Shown piece after piece: positions 22,084 through 30,100 of a DNA stretch of 32,138 nt. Origin of the DNA: Bacillota bacterium (GTDB lineage: Bacteria; Bacillota; Clostridia; Peptostreptococcales; Anaerovoracaceae); the NCBI GenBank assembly GCA_030526325.1, contig JAUNCY010000004.1, forward strand, positions 1 through 32,138. Reading direction: 5' to 3'. The number at the start of each line of letters is the position of its first letter. The first letter of the stretch is position 1. The notes beneath the pieces were generated by a model. The model ran no database searches, was not told where the DNA came from, and worked only from the letters and a program-made list of their open reading frames with translations. Both the position numbers and the translations under genes were made by a program.

Positions 22084-22194
22084 ATGAAATCTGTCGAAAG
22101 AATCGCAAAAGTCTTTAGAACATATTTCTATTACTACTTTTACTTTACATTCAACAAAGTAAGAGCGATTCGTGCTGCAGCAAAACCTTTATAA
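22084..22194 (+). CDS. Phe/Tyr attenuator leader peptide
   Basis: 36-codon ORF with GAAGGAG ribosome site. Residues 14-23 read YFYYYFYFTF: nine aromatic residues in ten, five Tyr and five Phe in the whole peptide, no Trp. It lies between a strong promoter and an intrinsic terminator ahead of the aro/tyr/phe genes. As in the E. coli pheA leader, ribosome stalling on these codons when charged tRNA-Phe or tRNA-Tyr is scarce should favour an antiterminator. Leader bases 22165-22171 (GCGATTC), just after the aromatic run, are complementary to 22247-22253 in the terminator. Mechanism is inferred; the peptide and hairpin are seen directly. Confidence 0.9.
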   Translation: MKSVERIAKVFRTYFYYYFYFTFNKVRAIRAAAKPL

Positions 22195-22235
22195 ATAATC
22201 TAATACCCGGAGAGTATAAAATTATTGTAACTGGT

Positions 22236-22270
22236 AAAGCCGTTCAGAATCGCACTGGACGGCTTTTTTT
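22236..22270 (+). terminator. attenuator terminator of the aro operon
   Basis: 12-bp stem AAAGCCGTTCAG (22236-22247) with CTGGACGGCTTT (22255-22266), one G-U pair, 7-nt loop, then a run of T to 22270. A second, weaker hairpin (AATAAT/ATTATT with ATAC/GTAT, about 22194-22228) lies between it and the leader stop. Confidence 0.9.
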
Positions 22271-22345
22271 ATTAACAGAACACATGAAAAAAACAGACCG
22301 GAAACTATTATCGGCCGCATCTGCGGCAGCTGAAAGGAGAACAAT

Positions 22346-23347
22346 ATGATAGCAGTATTAAAGCAGAACACATCAATTCAACAGAGAGACAGTCTTATAA
22401 ACTGGTTTGAGAGCATGGGACTTAAAGTCCATGTATCAGACGGAGATTTCCATACAATCATCGGCCTTATAGGGGATACTTCTCAGGTTGACATAGGACT
22501 TCTCGAAAGTCTTTCAATTATAGAGTCGGTAAAACGCATAAGCGAGCCTTTCAAAAACGCCAACAGAAAATTCCACACAGAGGACTCTGTTATTGATGTA
22601 AACGGAATAAAGATCGGCGGCGGAAATTTCCAGATAATCGCAGGCCCCTGCTCTGTTGAAAACCACGATCAGATTATAGAAATTGCCCAGAGGGTAAAAG
22701 CTTCAGGCGCTTCAATTTTAAGAGGCGGCGCGTTCAAGCCGAGAACTTCACCTTACGACTTCCAGGGACTCAAGGCTGACGGTATCGAGCTTCTGCTCGA
22801 AGCAAAAAAACTCACAGGTATGCCTATCATTTCAGAAATCATGAACATTAAAGATCTTGAGCTTTTCGAAGAGGTTGACATCATTCAGGTCGGCGCAAGA
22901 AACATGCAGAATTTTGACCTTCTCAAAGAACTGGGCAGAACAAAGAAGAACATCCTTATTAAAAGAGGTCTCGCAAACAACCTTAAAGAGCTTCTCATGA
23001 GTACAGAATACATCATGGCAGGAGGAAATGAAAACGTTATTCTCTGTGAAAGAGGCATAAGAACCTTCGAAACATACACCAGAAACACTCTTGATTTATC
23101 TGCAGTTCCTATGCTTCACGAGCTTTCACACCTTCCGGTTGTTGTTGACCCGAGCCACGCAACAGGTATTTCAAGACTTGTAGAGCCTATGGCTATGGCA
23201 GCTGCAGCTGCAGGCGCAGACGGACTCATGATAGAAGTGCACAACAATCCTGAAAAAGCTCTCTGCGACGGAGCACAGTCACTTACTCCGGATCAGTTTG
23301 ATTCAGTAGCCCGCAAGGTTAAGAAAATCAGGGAGGCAATGGAATAA
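22346..23347 (+). CDS. aroF: 3-deoxy-7-phosphoheptulonate (DAHP) synthase, type I-beta
   Basis: 333 residues. Joins phosphoenolpyruvate and erythrose 4-phosphate to DAHP, the first step of the shikimate pathway. The N-terminal about 75 residues form the ferredoxin-like regulatory domain found in Thermotoga-type enzymes, where it mediates inhibition by Tyr or Phe. The barrel follows with IAGPCSVE, RGGAFKPRTSPYDFQG, IKRGL, CERGIRTFETYTRNTLDL and VDPSHATG. So control is probably double: attenuation of the operon and end-product inhibition of this enzyme. AAAGGAG precedes ATG at 22346. Its TAA overlaps the next ATG by one base. Confidence 0.95.
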   Translation: MIAVLKQNTSIQQRDSLINWFESMGLKVHVSDGDFHTIIGLIGDTSQVDIGLLESLSIIESVKRISEPFKNANRKFHTEDSVIDVNGIKIGGGNFQIIAGPCSVENHDQIIEIAQRVKASGASILRGGAFKPRTSPYDFQGLKADGIELLLEAKKLTGMPIISEIMNIKDLELFEEVDIIQVGARNMQNFDLLKELGRTKKNILIKRGLANNLKELLMSTEYIMAGGNENVILCERGIRTFETYTRNTLDLSAVPMLHELSHLPVVVDPSHATGISRLVEPMAMAAAAAGADGLMIEVHNNPEKALCDGAQSLTPDQFDSVARKVKKIREAME

Positions 23348-24180
23348 TGATTACAGGTATCGCAGGCCTCGGCCTGATAGGAGGCTCCATGGCTAAAGCA
23401 TTTAAAGCCAACTCCGACGGAACGGTTTACGGATATGATATAGACAGTTCTACTCTGTCAATTGCAAAAATATACGGTGCGGTTGACGAAGAACTCACGA
23501 AAGAAAATATAAAGGACTGTGAATGTATCATCATCGCCCTTTATCCGGACAAATCCATAGAGTTTCTCAGAGAAAATGCTCCATATATAAGTCCGGATGC
23601 AGTAGTCATCGACTGCTGCGGAACGAAAAGAGAAATCTGCAGAGAAGGTTTCAGACTTGCGAAGGAATACGGATTTACCTTCGTAGGAGGACATCCTATG
23701 GCAGGCATACACCGTTCCGGATTCAGAAGCAGCTCTGAGGATCTTTTCAGAGATGCGGGCATGGTAATCGTTCCTCCGGTATACGACAACATCCAGCTTC
23801 TGGACAGGGTAAAAAAGCTTCTGGCTCCGTGCAGATTCTCAACCTTCTCGGTAACCACCGCAGAAGAGCATGACAGACTGATAGCCTTTACCTCCCAGAT
23901 GGCTCACATAGTATCAAATGCATTTATAAAAAGCCCTTCCGCTTCAAAGCATAAAGGCATATCGGCGGGAAGCTACAAGGATTTAACAAGAGTAGCATGG
24001 CTTAACCCGGAGATGTGGGCAACCCTTTTCCTGGACAACAAAGACAATATTCTTTATGAGCTTGAATTTTTCATATCATCACTTGAAAAATACAGAGATG
24101 CCATAAAAAAAGAAAATTACGAAGAGCTTGAGAAGCTTCTCGATGAAGGAAGAAAGAGAAAACAGGAGGTTGACGGCTGA
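23347..24180 (+). CDS. tyrA: prephenate dehydrogenase
   Basis: 277 residues. Oxidatively decarboxylates prephenate to 4-hydroxyphenylpyruvate, the Tyr branch. Rossmann motif GLGLIGGSMAKAF at 6-18; family motif GGHPMAGIHRSGF around 116-128, with the substrate-binding region DRLIAFTSQMAHIVSNAF. No ACT domain, so it is a short, probably unregulated form. Overlaps aroF (TAATG) and aroB (TGATG), indicating tight translational coupling. Confidence 0.94.
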   Translation: MITGIAGLGLIGGSMAKAFKANSDGTVYGYDIDSSTLSIAKIYGAVDEELTKENIKDCECIIIALYPDKSIEFLRENAPYISPDAVVIDCCGTKREICREGFRLAKEYGFTFVGGHPMAGIHRSGFRSSSEDLFRDAGMVIVPPVYDNIQLLDRVKKLLAPCRFSTFSVTTAEEHDRLIAFTSQMAHIVSNAFIKSPSASKHKGISAGSYKDLTRVAWLNPEMWATLFLDNKDNILYELEFFISSLEKYRDAIKKENYEELEKLLDEGRKRKQEVDG

Positions 24181-25247
24181 TGACAAAGATTACAGTCAGC
24201 ACTGCCGGCGGAGTATACGATGTGATAATCGGTGCGGGGCTTCTGGAGCATGCCGGAGATACTTACAGATGTCTTGACGGCAGTTCCGAAGGGGGAACAG
24301 CAGCCGTAATAACAGACGATATAGTGGACGGGCTTTATGCCCCGCGGCTTGAAGCTTCCCTGAAAGCAGCAGGATACAATACGGTAAAGTTTGTTATTCC
24401 TCACGGAGAAGCCTCAAAAAATCCCGAAGAGCTTTTCAGAATAGTAAATTTTCTTGCTGAAAACCATCTTACGGGAAGCGATACGGTTTTCGCTTTAGGA
24501 GGCGGAGTTGTAGGCGACATAACAGGCTTTGCAGCTTCCATATATCTGAGAGGAATCCATTTTGTGCAGATTCCCACTACCCTGCTTTCGGCAGTGGATT
24601 CGTCGGTGGGCGGGAAAACCGCTGTGGATCTCCCCTCCGGAAAAAATCTCGCCGGTGCGTATTATCAGCCGAACCTGGTAATATGCGATTATTCCGTTCT
24701 TGACACCCTGTCCGACGAAATCTTCGCCGACGGGATGGCTGAAGTTATCAAATACGGTGCCATTTACGACAAAAGCCTGTATCCCCTTCTGCCGGATGCC
24801 CGTACGAAAAATATCGAAAAAGTTATCGCAAAATGCGTATCAATAAAAAGCGAGATAGTCGGTCAGGACGAAAAGGACAAAGGAATTAGACAGCTTCTCA
24901 ATTTCGGGCATACTTTCGGACATGCCATAGAAAAATGCAGCGGGTATAAGATTTCTCACGGAAAAGCAGTTGCTGCAGGAATGACTATAATGACTGAGGC
25001 GGCGATAAAAATGAACCTCTGTTCCGATGACTGCCTCGATGACCTTTTGAAAATGATACATGCGTTCGGTCTGCCGGACAAAACAGACTTTTCAGTTGAA
25101 GAACTGTACGAAGCTCTGCTCTCCGATAAAAAAAGAAAAGGCGGCACCATAACTCTGGTAGTTCCTTCGGAGCCGGGCAGATGCATTTTAAAAAAAGTAT
25201 CGGTTCAGGAAGCTAAAGAATTTCTGGCAGCGGGACTGTCCATATAA
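24180..25247 (+). CDS. aroB: 3-dehydroquinate synthase
   Basis: 355 residues, full length. Converts DAHP to 3-dehydroquinate using NAD and a metal ion. Visible: the nucleotide-binding GGGVVGDITGFAASIYLRG, IPTTLLSAVDSSVGGKTAVDLPSGKNLAGAYYQP, DGMAEVIKYG, LLNFGHTFGHAIE and the metal-ligand His residues in FGHTFGHA and ISHGKAVAAGM. Its ATG overlaps the tyrA stop (TGATG). The next step, 3-dehydroquinate dehydratase, is not encoded in this operon. Confidence 0.96.
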   Translation: MTKITVSTAGGVYDVIIGAGLLEHAGDTYRCLDGSSEGGTAAVITDDIVDGLYAPRLEASLKAAGYNTVKFVIPHGEASKNPEELFRIVNFLAENHLTGSDTVFALGGGVVGDITGFAASIYLRGIHFVQIPTTLLSAVDSSVGGKTAVDLPSGKNLAGAYYQPNLVICDYSVLDTLSDEIFADGMAEVIKYGAIYDKSLYPLLPDARTKNIEKVIAKCVSIKSEIVGQDEKDKGIRQLLNFGHTFGHAIEKCSGYKISHGKAVAAGMTIMTEAAIKMNLCSDDCLDDLLKMIHAFGLPDKTDFSVEELYEALLSDKKRKGGTITLVVPSEPGRCILKKVSVQEAKEFLAAGLSI

Positions 25248-25262
25248 GGAAGGAATATATAA

Positions 25263-26540
25263 ATGAACAGAATTATTTCACCATCTCTTCCCTCGGGAAC
25301 GATAGAATCGATACCTTCGAAATCTCACGTTCACAGGCTCCTGATATGCGCAGCCCTTTCCCGGGGAAAAAGCATGATAAAGTGCAGAACCCGCTCAGAG
25401 GATATTGACGCCACCGCAGACTGCCTCAGTGCTCTGTGCGCGGACATAAACAGAAAAGAGAGTGTATTTTATGTTGACGGCGAAAAACCCGGCTCAGGCG
25501 CAAGGCCGGGGGAGAAGCTTCTCAAATGCAGAGAAAGCGGCTCTACCTACAGGTTCCTTTTTCCTGTAGTATGCGCTTTGGGTGAAGATTGCACCTTTCT
25601 GCCCGAGGGCAGACTCCCCGAAAGGCCTATGGAACCCCTTTTCTCGGTACTCGAGGAAAAAGGCATAAGCATCCGGGGAAAAGGCAGCGGAAGAGTATCT
25701 GTTTCCGGAAAACTAAAGAGCGGAAAATTTTCTATTCCGGGAGATATCTCTTCTCAGTTTATCAGCGGCCTGATATTTGCCCTCCCCCTTCTGGAAGGGG
25801 ACAGCGTCATCGAAATCACCGGCACAGTGGAATCCAGAAAATATATAGATATAACACTGGCTGCGGTAAGGTCTTTCGGTATAAATATATATGAAGAAAA
25901 CAACACGTTTAAGGTTCCGGGAAATCAGAAATACGTCACCCCGGGCAGTCTGACTGCAGAAGGAGACTGGTCGAATTCCGCATTCTGGCTGTGCTGCGGA
26001 GCATTGAGCGGAAAAGAGATAACCTGCACAGGACTCAGCATGAATTCCCTGCAGGGGGACAAAGAAATCTGCTCAATCCTGGAAAAATTCGGAGCGGAAA
26101 TAAAGATTTCCGAAGATAATATAACGGTTATTCCCGGCAGACTTAAAGGAACCGAAATCGATGCATCACAGGTACCGGATCTGGTTCCTGCAATAGCGGC
26201 GGTCGCTGCAGGCGCCGAAGGTCATACTGTAATAAGAAACGCAGGCAGACTCAGACTCAAGGAAAGCGATCGCCTGAAAGCCGTGTCACAGGTTCTGGCC
26301 GGTCTGGGCGCAGATATTCGGGAAACAGAAGACGGGCTTATAATAAACGGATTGAAAATAATCACCGGAGGAACCGCGGATTCATGGGGAGACCACCGCA
26401 TCGCAATGATGGCCTCTATAGTATCCGTAATCTGCAGTTCAGACGTGAGGATTACAAATGCTCAGGCAGTAAACAAGTCCTATCCGGCATTCTTTGAGGA
26501 TTTCGCTTCGCTGGGTGCCGTAATTCATACAGAATATTAA
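25263..26540 (+). CDS. aroA: 3-phosphoshikimate 1-carboxyvinyltransferase (EPSP synthase)
   Basis: 425 residues, normal length. Adds the enolpyruvyl group of PEP to shikimate 3-phosphate. Motifs in order: SKSHVHRLLICAAL (18-31), RESGSTYRFLFP (about 93-104), LPERPMEPL, SSQFISGLIFALP, EGDWSNSAFW, NAGRLRLKESDRLKA and DSWGDHRIAMM. In the PEP-loop region ESGSTYRF replaces the NAGTAMRP of the E. coli enzyme, a pattern seen in many clostridial forms. Starts 15 bp after aroB with AAGGAAGG. Confidence 0.95.
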   Translation: MNRIISPSLPSGTIESIPSKSHVHRLLICAALSRGKSMIKCRTRSEDIDATADCLSALCADINRKESVFYVDGEKPGSGARPGEKLLKCRESGSTYRFLFPVVCALGEDCTFLPEGRLPERPMEPLFSVLEEKGISIRGKGSGRVSVSGKLKSGKFSIPGDISSQFISGLIFALPLLEGDSVIEITGTVESRKYIDITLAAVRSFGINIYEENNTFKVPGNQKYVTPGSLTAEGDWSNSAFWLCCGALSGKEITCTGLSMNSLQGDKEICSILEKFGAEIKISEDNITVIPGRLKGTEIDASQVPDLVPAIAAVAAGAEGHTVIRNAGRLRLKESDRLKAVSQVLAGLGADIRETEDGLIINGLKIITGGTADSWGDHRIAMMASIVSVICSSDVRITNAQAVNKSYPAFFEDFASLGAVIHTEY

Positions 26541-26553
26541 AGGAGGTCGGAAT

Positions 26554-27645
26554 ATGAGTTCATGCTTTGGAAGAAATATCAGAATAACCATATTCGGGCA
26601 GTCTCACTCCCCTGCCATCGGAGTGGCGGCTGACGGACTCCCCTTCGGCTTTGAACCGGACATGGAAAGACTCCACGATTTCATGTCCAGAAGAGCTCCC
26701 GGCAGCAGCGATTACAGTACAAAAAGAAAAGAAACGGATTCCTTCAAAATCCTTTCGGGCATAAAAAACGGAGCTTTGTGCGGAGCTCCCTTTGCCGCAG
26801 AAATAGAGAATTCAGACACCCGGTCAAAGGATTACTCTCTGTTTAAAGATATGCCGAGACCCGGTCATGCAGACTATACCGCGCAGATAAAATACCGGGG
26901 TTTTCAGGACGAAGCCGGCGGCGGTCACTTTTCAGGAAGGCTCACCGCTCCCCTCTGCCTCGTAGGAGGAATCTGCCTGCAGATTCTTGAAAAAGAAGGG
27001 ATTTTTATAGGCTCCCACATCGAAAGACTGGCGGGAATCAGCGACGAAAGGTTCGACAGCGTAAATCTAACTCCCGCGGACTTTGCTGACCTGAAAAACA
27101 TGGTCCTCCCGGTTCTTGACAAAGATGCCGGAGAAAAAATGTCCGAAGCCATACTGGACGCAAAAGGAATAGGCGATTCGGTGGGCGGTGTAATCGAATG
27201 CGGAATAACCGGGCTTCCGGTGGGACTCGGCGATCCCATGTTCGACGGTATGGAAAACCTTATTTCCTCTGTCGTCTTTGCAGTTCCGGCAGTTAAGGGA
27301 ATAGAATTCGGAGCAGGCTTTGATGCCTGTGATATGCTGGGCAGCGAAAACAACGACTGCTACACAATAGAAAACGGCATAATCTCTACCGAAACAAACA
27401 ACCACGGCGGTATTCTGGGCGGAATAACCTCCGGTATGCCTCTTATTTTCAGAGTCGGCATAAAGCCCACCCCTTCAATATTCAAATCCCAGCAGAGTGT
27501 AAGCCTCTCTGAGATGAAGGTAAAAACCCTTGATATTAAAGGTCGTCATGACCCGTGCATAGTGCCGAGAGCCGTACCGTGTATTGAAGCGGCAGCAGCC
27601 ATTGCAGTTTACGACGCTTATCTTGAATACAAAAAATATTTATAA
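26554..27645 (+). CDS. aroC: chorismate synthase
   Basis: 363 residues. Eliminates phosphate from EPSP to give chorismate with reduced FMN. Family signatures: SSCFGRNIRITIFGQSHSPAIG with the first catalytic His, MSRRAPG, RPGHADYTAQIKY, GGGHFSGRLTAPL with the second His, and GRHDPCIVPRAVP near the end. The GQSH form replaces the more usual GESH. AAAGGAGG precedes ATG. It has no flavin-reductase domain, so it needs reduced flavin from elsewhere. Confidence 0.96.
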   Translation: MSSCFGRNIRITIFGQSHSPAIGVAADGLPFGFEPDMERLHDFMSRRAPGSSDYSTKRKETDSFKILSGIKNGALCGAPFAAEIENSDTRSKDYSLFKDMPRPGHADYTAQIKYRGFQDEAGGGHFSGRLTAPLCLVGGICLQILEKEGIFIGSHIERLAGISDERFDSVNLTPADFADLKNMVLPVLDKDAGEKMSEAILDAKGIGDSVGGVIECGITGLPVGLGDPMFDGMENLISSVVFAVPAVKGIEFGAGFDACDMLGSENNDCYTIENGIISTETNNHGGILGGITSGMPLIFRVGIKPTPSIFKSQQSVSLSEMKVKTLDIKGRHDPCIVPRAVPCIEAAAAIAVYDAYLEYKKYL

Positions 27646-27669
27646 AATAGCATATAAGGAAGGTTTATT

Positions 27670-28812
27670 ATGGAAATTAGCGACTACAGAAAAAAAATCG
27701 ATACTATTGACGAACAGCTGGTTAAGCTTTTTGCAGAAAGAATGAATGTCTCTGCCGAAATCGGTAAATTCAAACAGGAAAATGACATCCCTGTATATGA
27801 TGCCGAAAGAGAGAGAAAAAAACTGGGTCAGATAGCTGAAATGACAGACAGTTCAATGAATACATATACCGACGCACTTTATTCCCTGATTTTTGAGCTC
27901 AGCCGTTCTTATCAGAGAAAACTTTCAGGCGAAAAGAATCATACCAAGGATTCAATAAAAGAAGCCCTCGAAAACACACCGAATCTTTTCCCGGGCAGAT
28001 CTCTTGTTGCCTGTCAGGGCGTTGAAGGGGCTTATTCACAGCAGGCCTGCGAAAAGATTTTCTCTTCTCCTCAGATTATGTATTTCAATTCTTTCGAAGG
28101 AGTATTCTCCGCAATAGATAAAGGACTCTGTCAGTACGGCATCCTTCCTCTTGAAAACAGCACTGCCGGTTCCGTAAATAAAATCTACGACCTTATGATG
28201 CAGTATGATTTCAAAATCGTAAGAAGCACAAGAATAAAAATCGATCACTGTCTGATGGCCGCTGAGGGTGCAGACATGTCCGAAATAAAGGAAATCTTCT
28301 CTCACGAGCAGGCAATATCCCAGTGCGAAAGCTTCCTTTCCGAGCTTAAAGGCGTGAAAATAACCCCGTGCGCAAACACAGCCGCTGCCGCAAAGCTCAT
28401 CATGGAATCCGGCAGAACAGATGCTGCCGCAATCGCATCACCGTTATGCGAGGAATTATACGGTCTAAAATGCCTTAAGTCATCTATCCAGGATCAGGGC
28501 AGCAACTACACCAGATTCATATGCATCTCCAAAAAACTCGAAATCTATCCGGGCGCAGACAAGACAAGTATCATGATGATACTTCCTCATAAACCGGGTT
28601 CTCTTTACAAAGTACTTTCCAGATTCAACGCTCTTGGCGTAAATCTTCAGAAGCTGGAGAGCCGTCCTTTACAGAACAGCGATTTCGAATTCATGTTCTA
28701 CTTCGATCTGGACAGCTCGGTTTACTCTCCGGAGTTCATACATATTTTCGACGACATCAGCGGAATGGCAGTAACCTTCAAATATCTGGGCAGCTATTCG
28801 GAGGTGGTTTAA
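27670..28812 (+). CDS. pheA: bifunctional chorismate mutase / prephenate dehydratase (P-protein)
   Basis: 380 residues, three domains. Residues 1-85: AroQ-type chorismate mutase (YRKKIDTIDEQLVKLFAERM, AEIGKFKQ). Residues about 113-290: prephenate dehydratase (VACQGVEGAYSQQA, ILPLENSTAGSVNKIYDL, the catalytic TRF in SNYTRFICIS). Residues about 297-380: ACT domain (KPGSLYKVLSRFNALGVNLQKLESRP), where Phe is expected to inhibit. It takes chorismate to phenylpyruvate, while TyrA takes prephenate to the Tyr branch. This matches the mixed Phe/Tyr leader peptide. Confidence 0.96.
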   Translation: MEISDYRKKIDTIDEQLVKLFAERMNVSAEIGKFKQENDIPVYDAERERKKLGQIAEMTDSSMNTYTDALYSLIFELSRSYQRKLSGEKNHTKDSIKEALENTPNLFPGRSLVACQGVEGAYSQQACEKIFSSPQIMYFNSFEGVFSAIDKGLCQYGILPLENSTAGSVNKIYDLMMQYDFKIVRSTRIKIDHCLMAAEGADMSEIKEIFSHEQAISQCESFLSELKGVKITPCANTAAAAKLIMESGRTDAAAIASPLCEELYGLKCLKSSIQDQGSNYTRFICISKKLEIYPGADKTSIMMILPHKPGSLYKVLSRFNALGVNLQKLESRPLQNSDFEFMFYFDLDSSVYSPEFIHIFDDISGMAVTFKYLGSYSEVV

Positions 28813-30039
28813 TTGAAAAAATATGGTCTGATCGGAGAAAAACTGGGTCACAGCTTTTCCCCTCAGATACATGAAATGCTGTACGGGTATGATTACCGTC
28901 TTTACGAAGTCCCCCGGAACGGCCTGCCTGATTTTCTTAAAAATACCGGCTTAAGCGGCTTCAACGTTACCATTCCCTACAAACAGGACGTAATACCGTT
29001 CTGCGGGACTCTCGCCCCTAATGCGGAAGAAATCGGCAGTGTCAATACGGTTATACGTGAATCCGACGGCAGTCTCTCGGGATACAACACCGATTATTTC
29101 GGTTTTGAATACATGCTGAAAAAGAGCGGCTTTTCCGTATCAGGGAAAAAGGTACTGGTTCTGGGAAGCGGCGGCGCTTCAAAAACTGTCGTCGCAGTCC
29201 TTAAAAACCACGGAGCTTCTCCTGTAGTCATAATTTCCCGAAACGGAGAAGACAACTATGAAAACATCAGCCGGCATTTCGATGCGGAGGCCATTGTCAA
29301 CACCACCCCGGTGGGTATGTATCCTGATACCGGCAGGGCTCCGGTCAATCTAAAAGATTTTAAATGCTGCCGTCTCGTTCTGGATCTGATTTACAATCCT
29401 CACAGGACAGAGTTTCTTCTCGAAGCGGAGGATTTGGGAATTCCCGCATACAACGGTCTGACCATGCTGGTGGCACAGGCAAAAAAAGCCGGAGATCTTT
29501 TCACCTCCTCAAATCTCGACGAGGATATAATAGAAAAAACTGCAGCCCTGATATCGGCTCAGACAAGGAACATAGCCCTTATAGGTATGCCGGGCAGCGG
29601 AAAAACCACAGTAGGCCGTAAAATTTCCGAAATAACAGGCAGAGAGTTTGCGGACCTTGATGAGGAAATAGAAAAAGCTCTGGGAAGAACAATCCCCGAG
29701 GTTATCGCAGAGGAAGGAGTTCCTTACTTCAGAGCTGCGGAAACCCGGATTCTCAGGGAAATATCAAAGAAAAGCGGCATGGTGATCGCCACCGGAGGCG
29801 GAGTTGTCACGATTCCGGAAAACAGAAGACTGCTGAAACAGAACAGCTTTACAGTGCTTATAGAAAGGCCTCTCAGCGAACTGGAATCCGACGGGCGCCC
29901 CCTTTCTCAAAGCAAAGGTGTGGAAACCCTTTACAAAGAAAGAAAACAGCTGTACCTCGACTGGAGTGATTTTAAAGTAAATAATACAGCTCCTGAAAGC
30001 ACGGCGAAAGAAATAATTGAGACAATCTCCAAGCTTTAA
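28813..30039 (+). CDS. aroEK: fused shikimate dehydrogenase - shikimate kinase
   Basis: 408 residues. Residues 1-250: AroE, with SFSP (14-17), catalytic Lys57 in NVTIPYKQDV, Asn78 and Asp94, and the nucleotide site VLGSGGASKT. Residues 252-408: shikimate kinase, with Walker A GMPGSGKTT (258-266), DLDEEIE, FRAAETRIL, GGGVV and the lid GRPLSQ. The fusion catalyses consecutive-in-substrate steps: dehydroshikimate to shikimate to shikimate 3-phosphate. Start codon is TTG, directly after the pheA TAA, with GGAGGT eight bases upstream inside the pheA end. Last gene of the operon. The join has a short helical linker (IIEKTAALISAQ). No frameshift separates the two halves. Confidence 0.94.
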   Translation: MKKYGLIGEKLGHSFSPQIHEMLYGYDYRLYEVPRNGLPDFLKNTGLSGFNVTIPYKQDVIPFCGTLAPNAEEIGSVNTVIRESDGSLSGYNTDYFGFEYMLKKSGFSVSGKKVLVLGSGGASKTVVAVLKNHGASPVVIISRNGEDNYENISRHFDAEAIVNTTPVGMYPDTGRAPVNLKDFKCCRLVLDLIYNPHRTEFLLEAEDLGIPAYNGLTMLVAQAKKAGDLFTSSNLDEDIIEKTAALISAQTRNIALIGMPGSGKTTVGRKISEITGREFADLDEEIEKALGRTIPEVIAEEGVPYFRAAETRILREISKKSGMVIATGGGVVTIPENRRLLKQNSFTVLIERPLSELESDGRPLSQSKGVETLYKERKQLYLDWSDFKVNNTAPESTAKEIIETISKL

Positions 30040-30060
30040 TACATACAAGCATAACTCCTT

Positions 30061-30100
30061 AAAGAAAAGAAGCAGATTTTAACGTCTGCTTCTTTTCTTT
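30061..30100 (+). terminator. bidirectional terminator between aro operon and ABC-F gene
   Basis: Perfect 16-bp stem AAAGAAAAGAAGCAGA (30061-30076) with its complement (30085-30100) and an 8-nt loop. The right arm is the last codons of the convergent ABC-F gene, and the stop codon (30079-30081) is in the loop. T-rich stretches follow on both strands. Confidence 0.8.

Noticed and set aside
22050..22340. T-box riboswitch upstream of aroF
   Set aside because: No T-box consensus (TGGNACCGCG) or specifier stem is visible; the leader peptide with a Tyr/Phe run explains the terminator.
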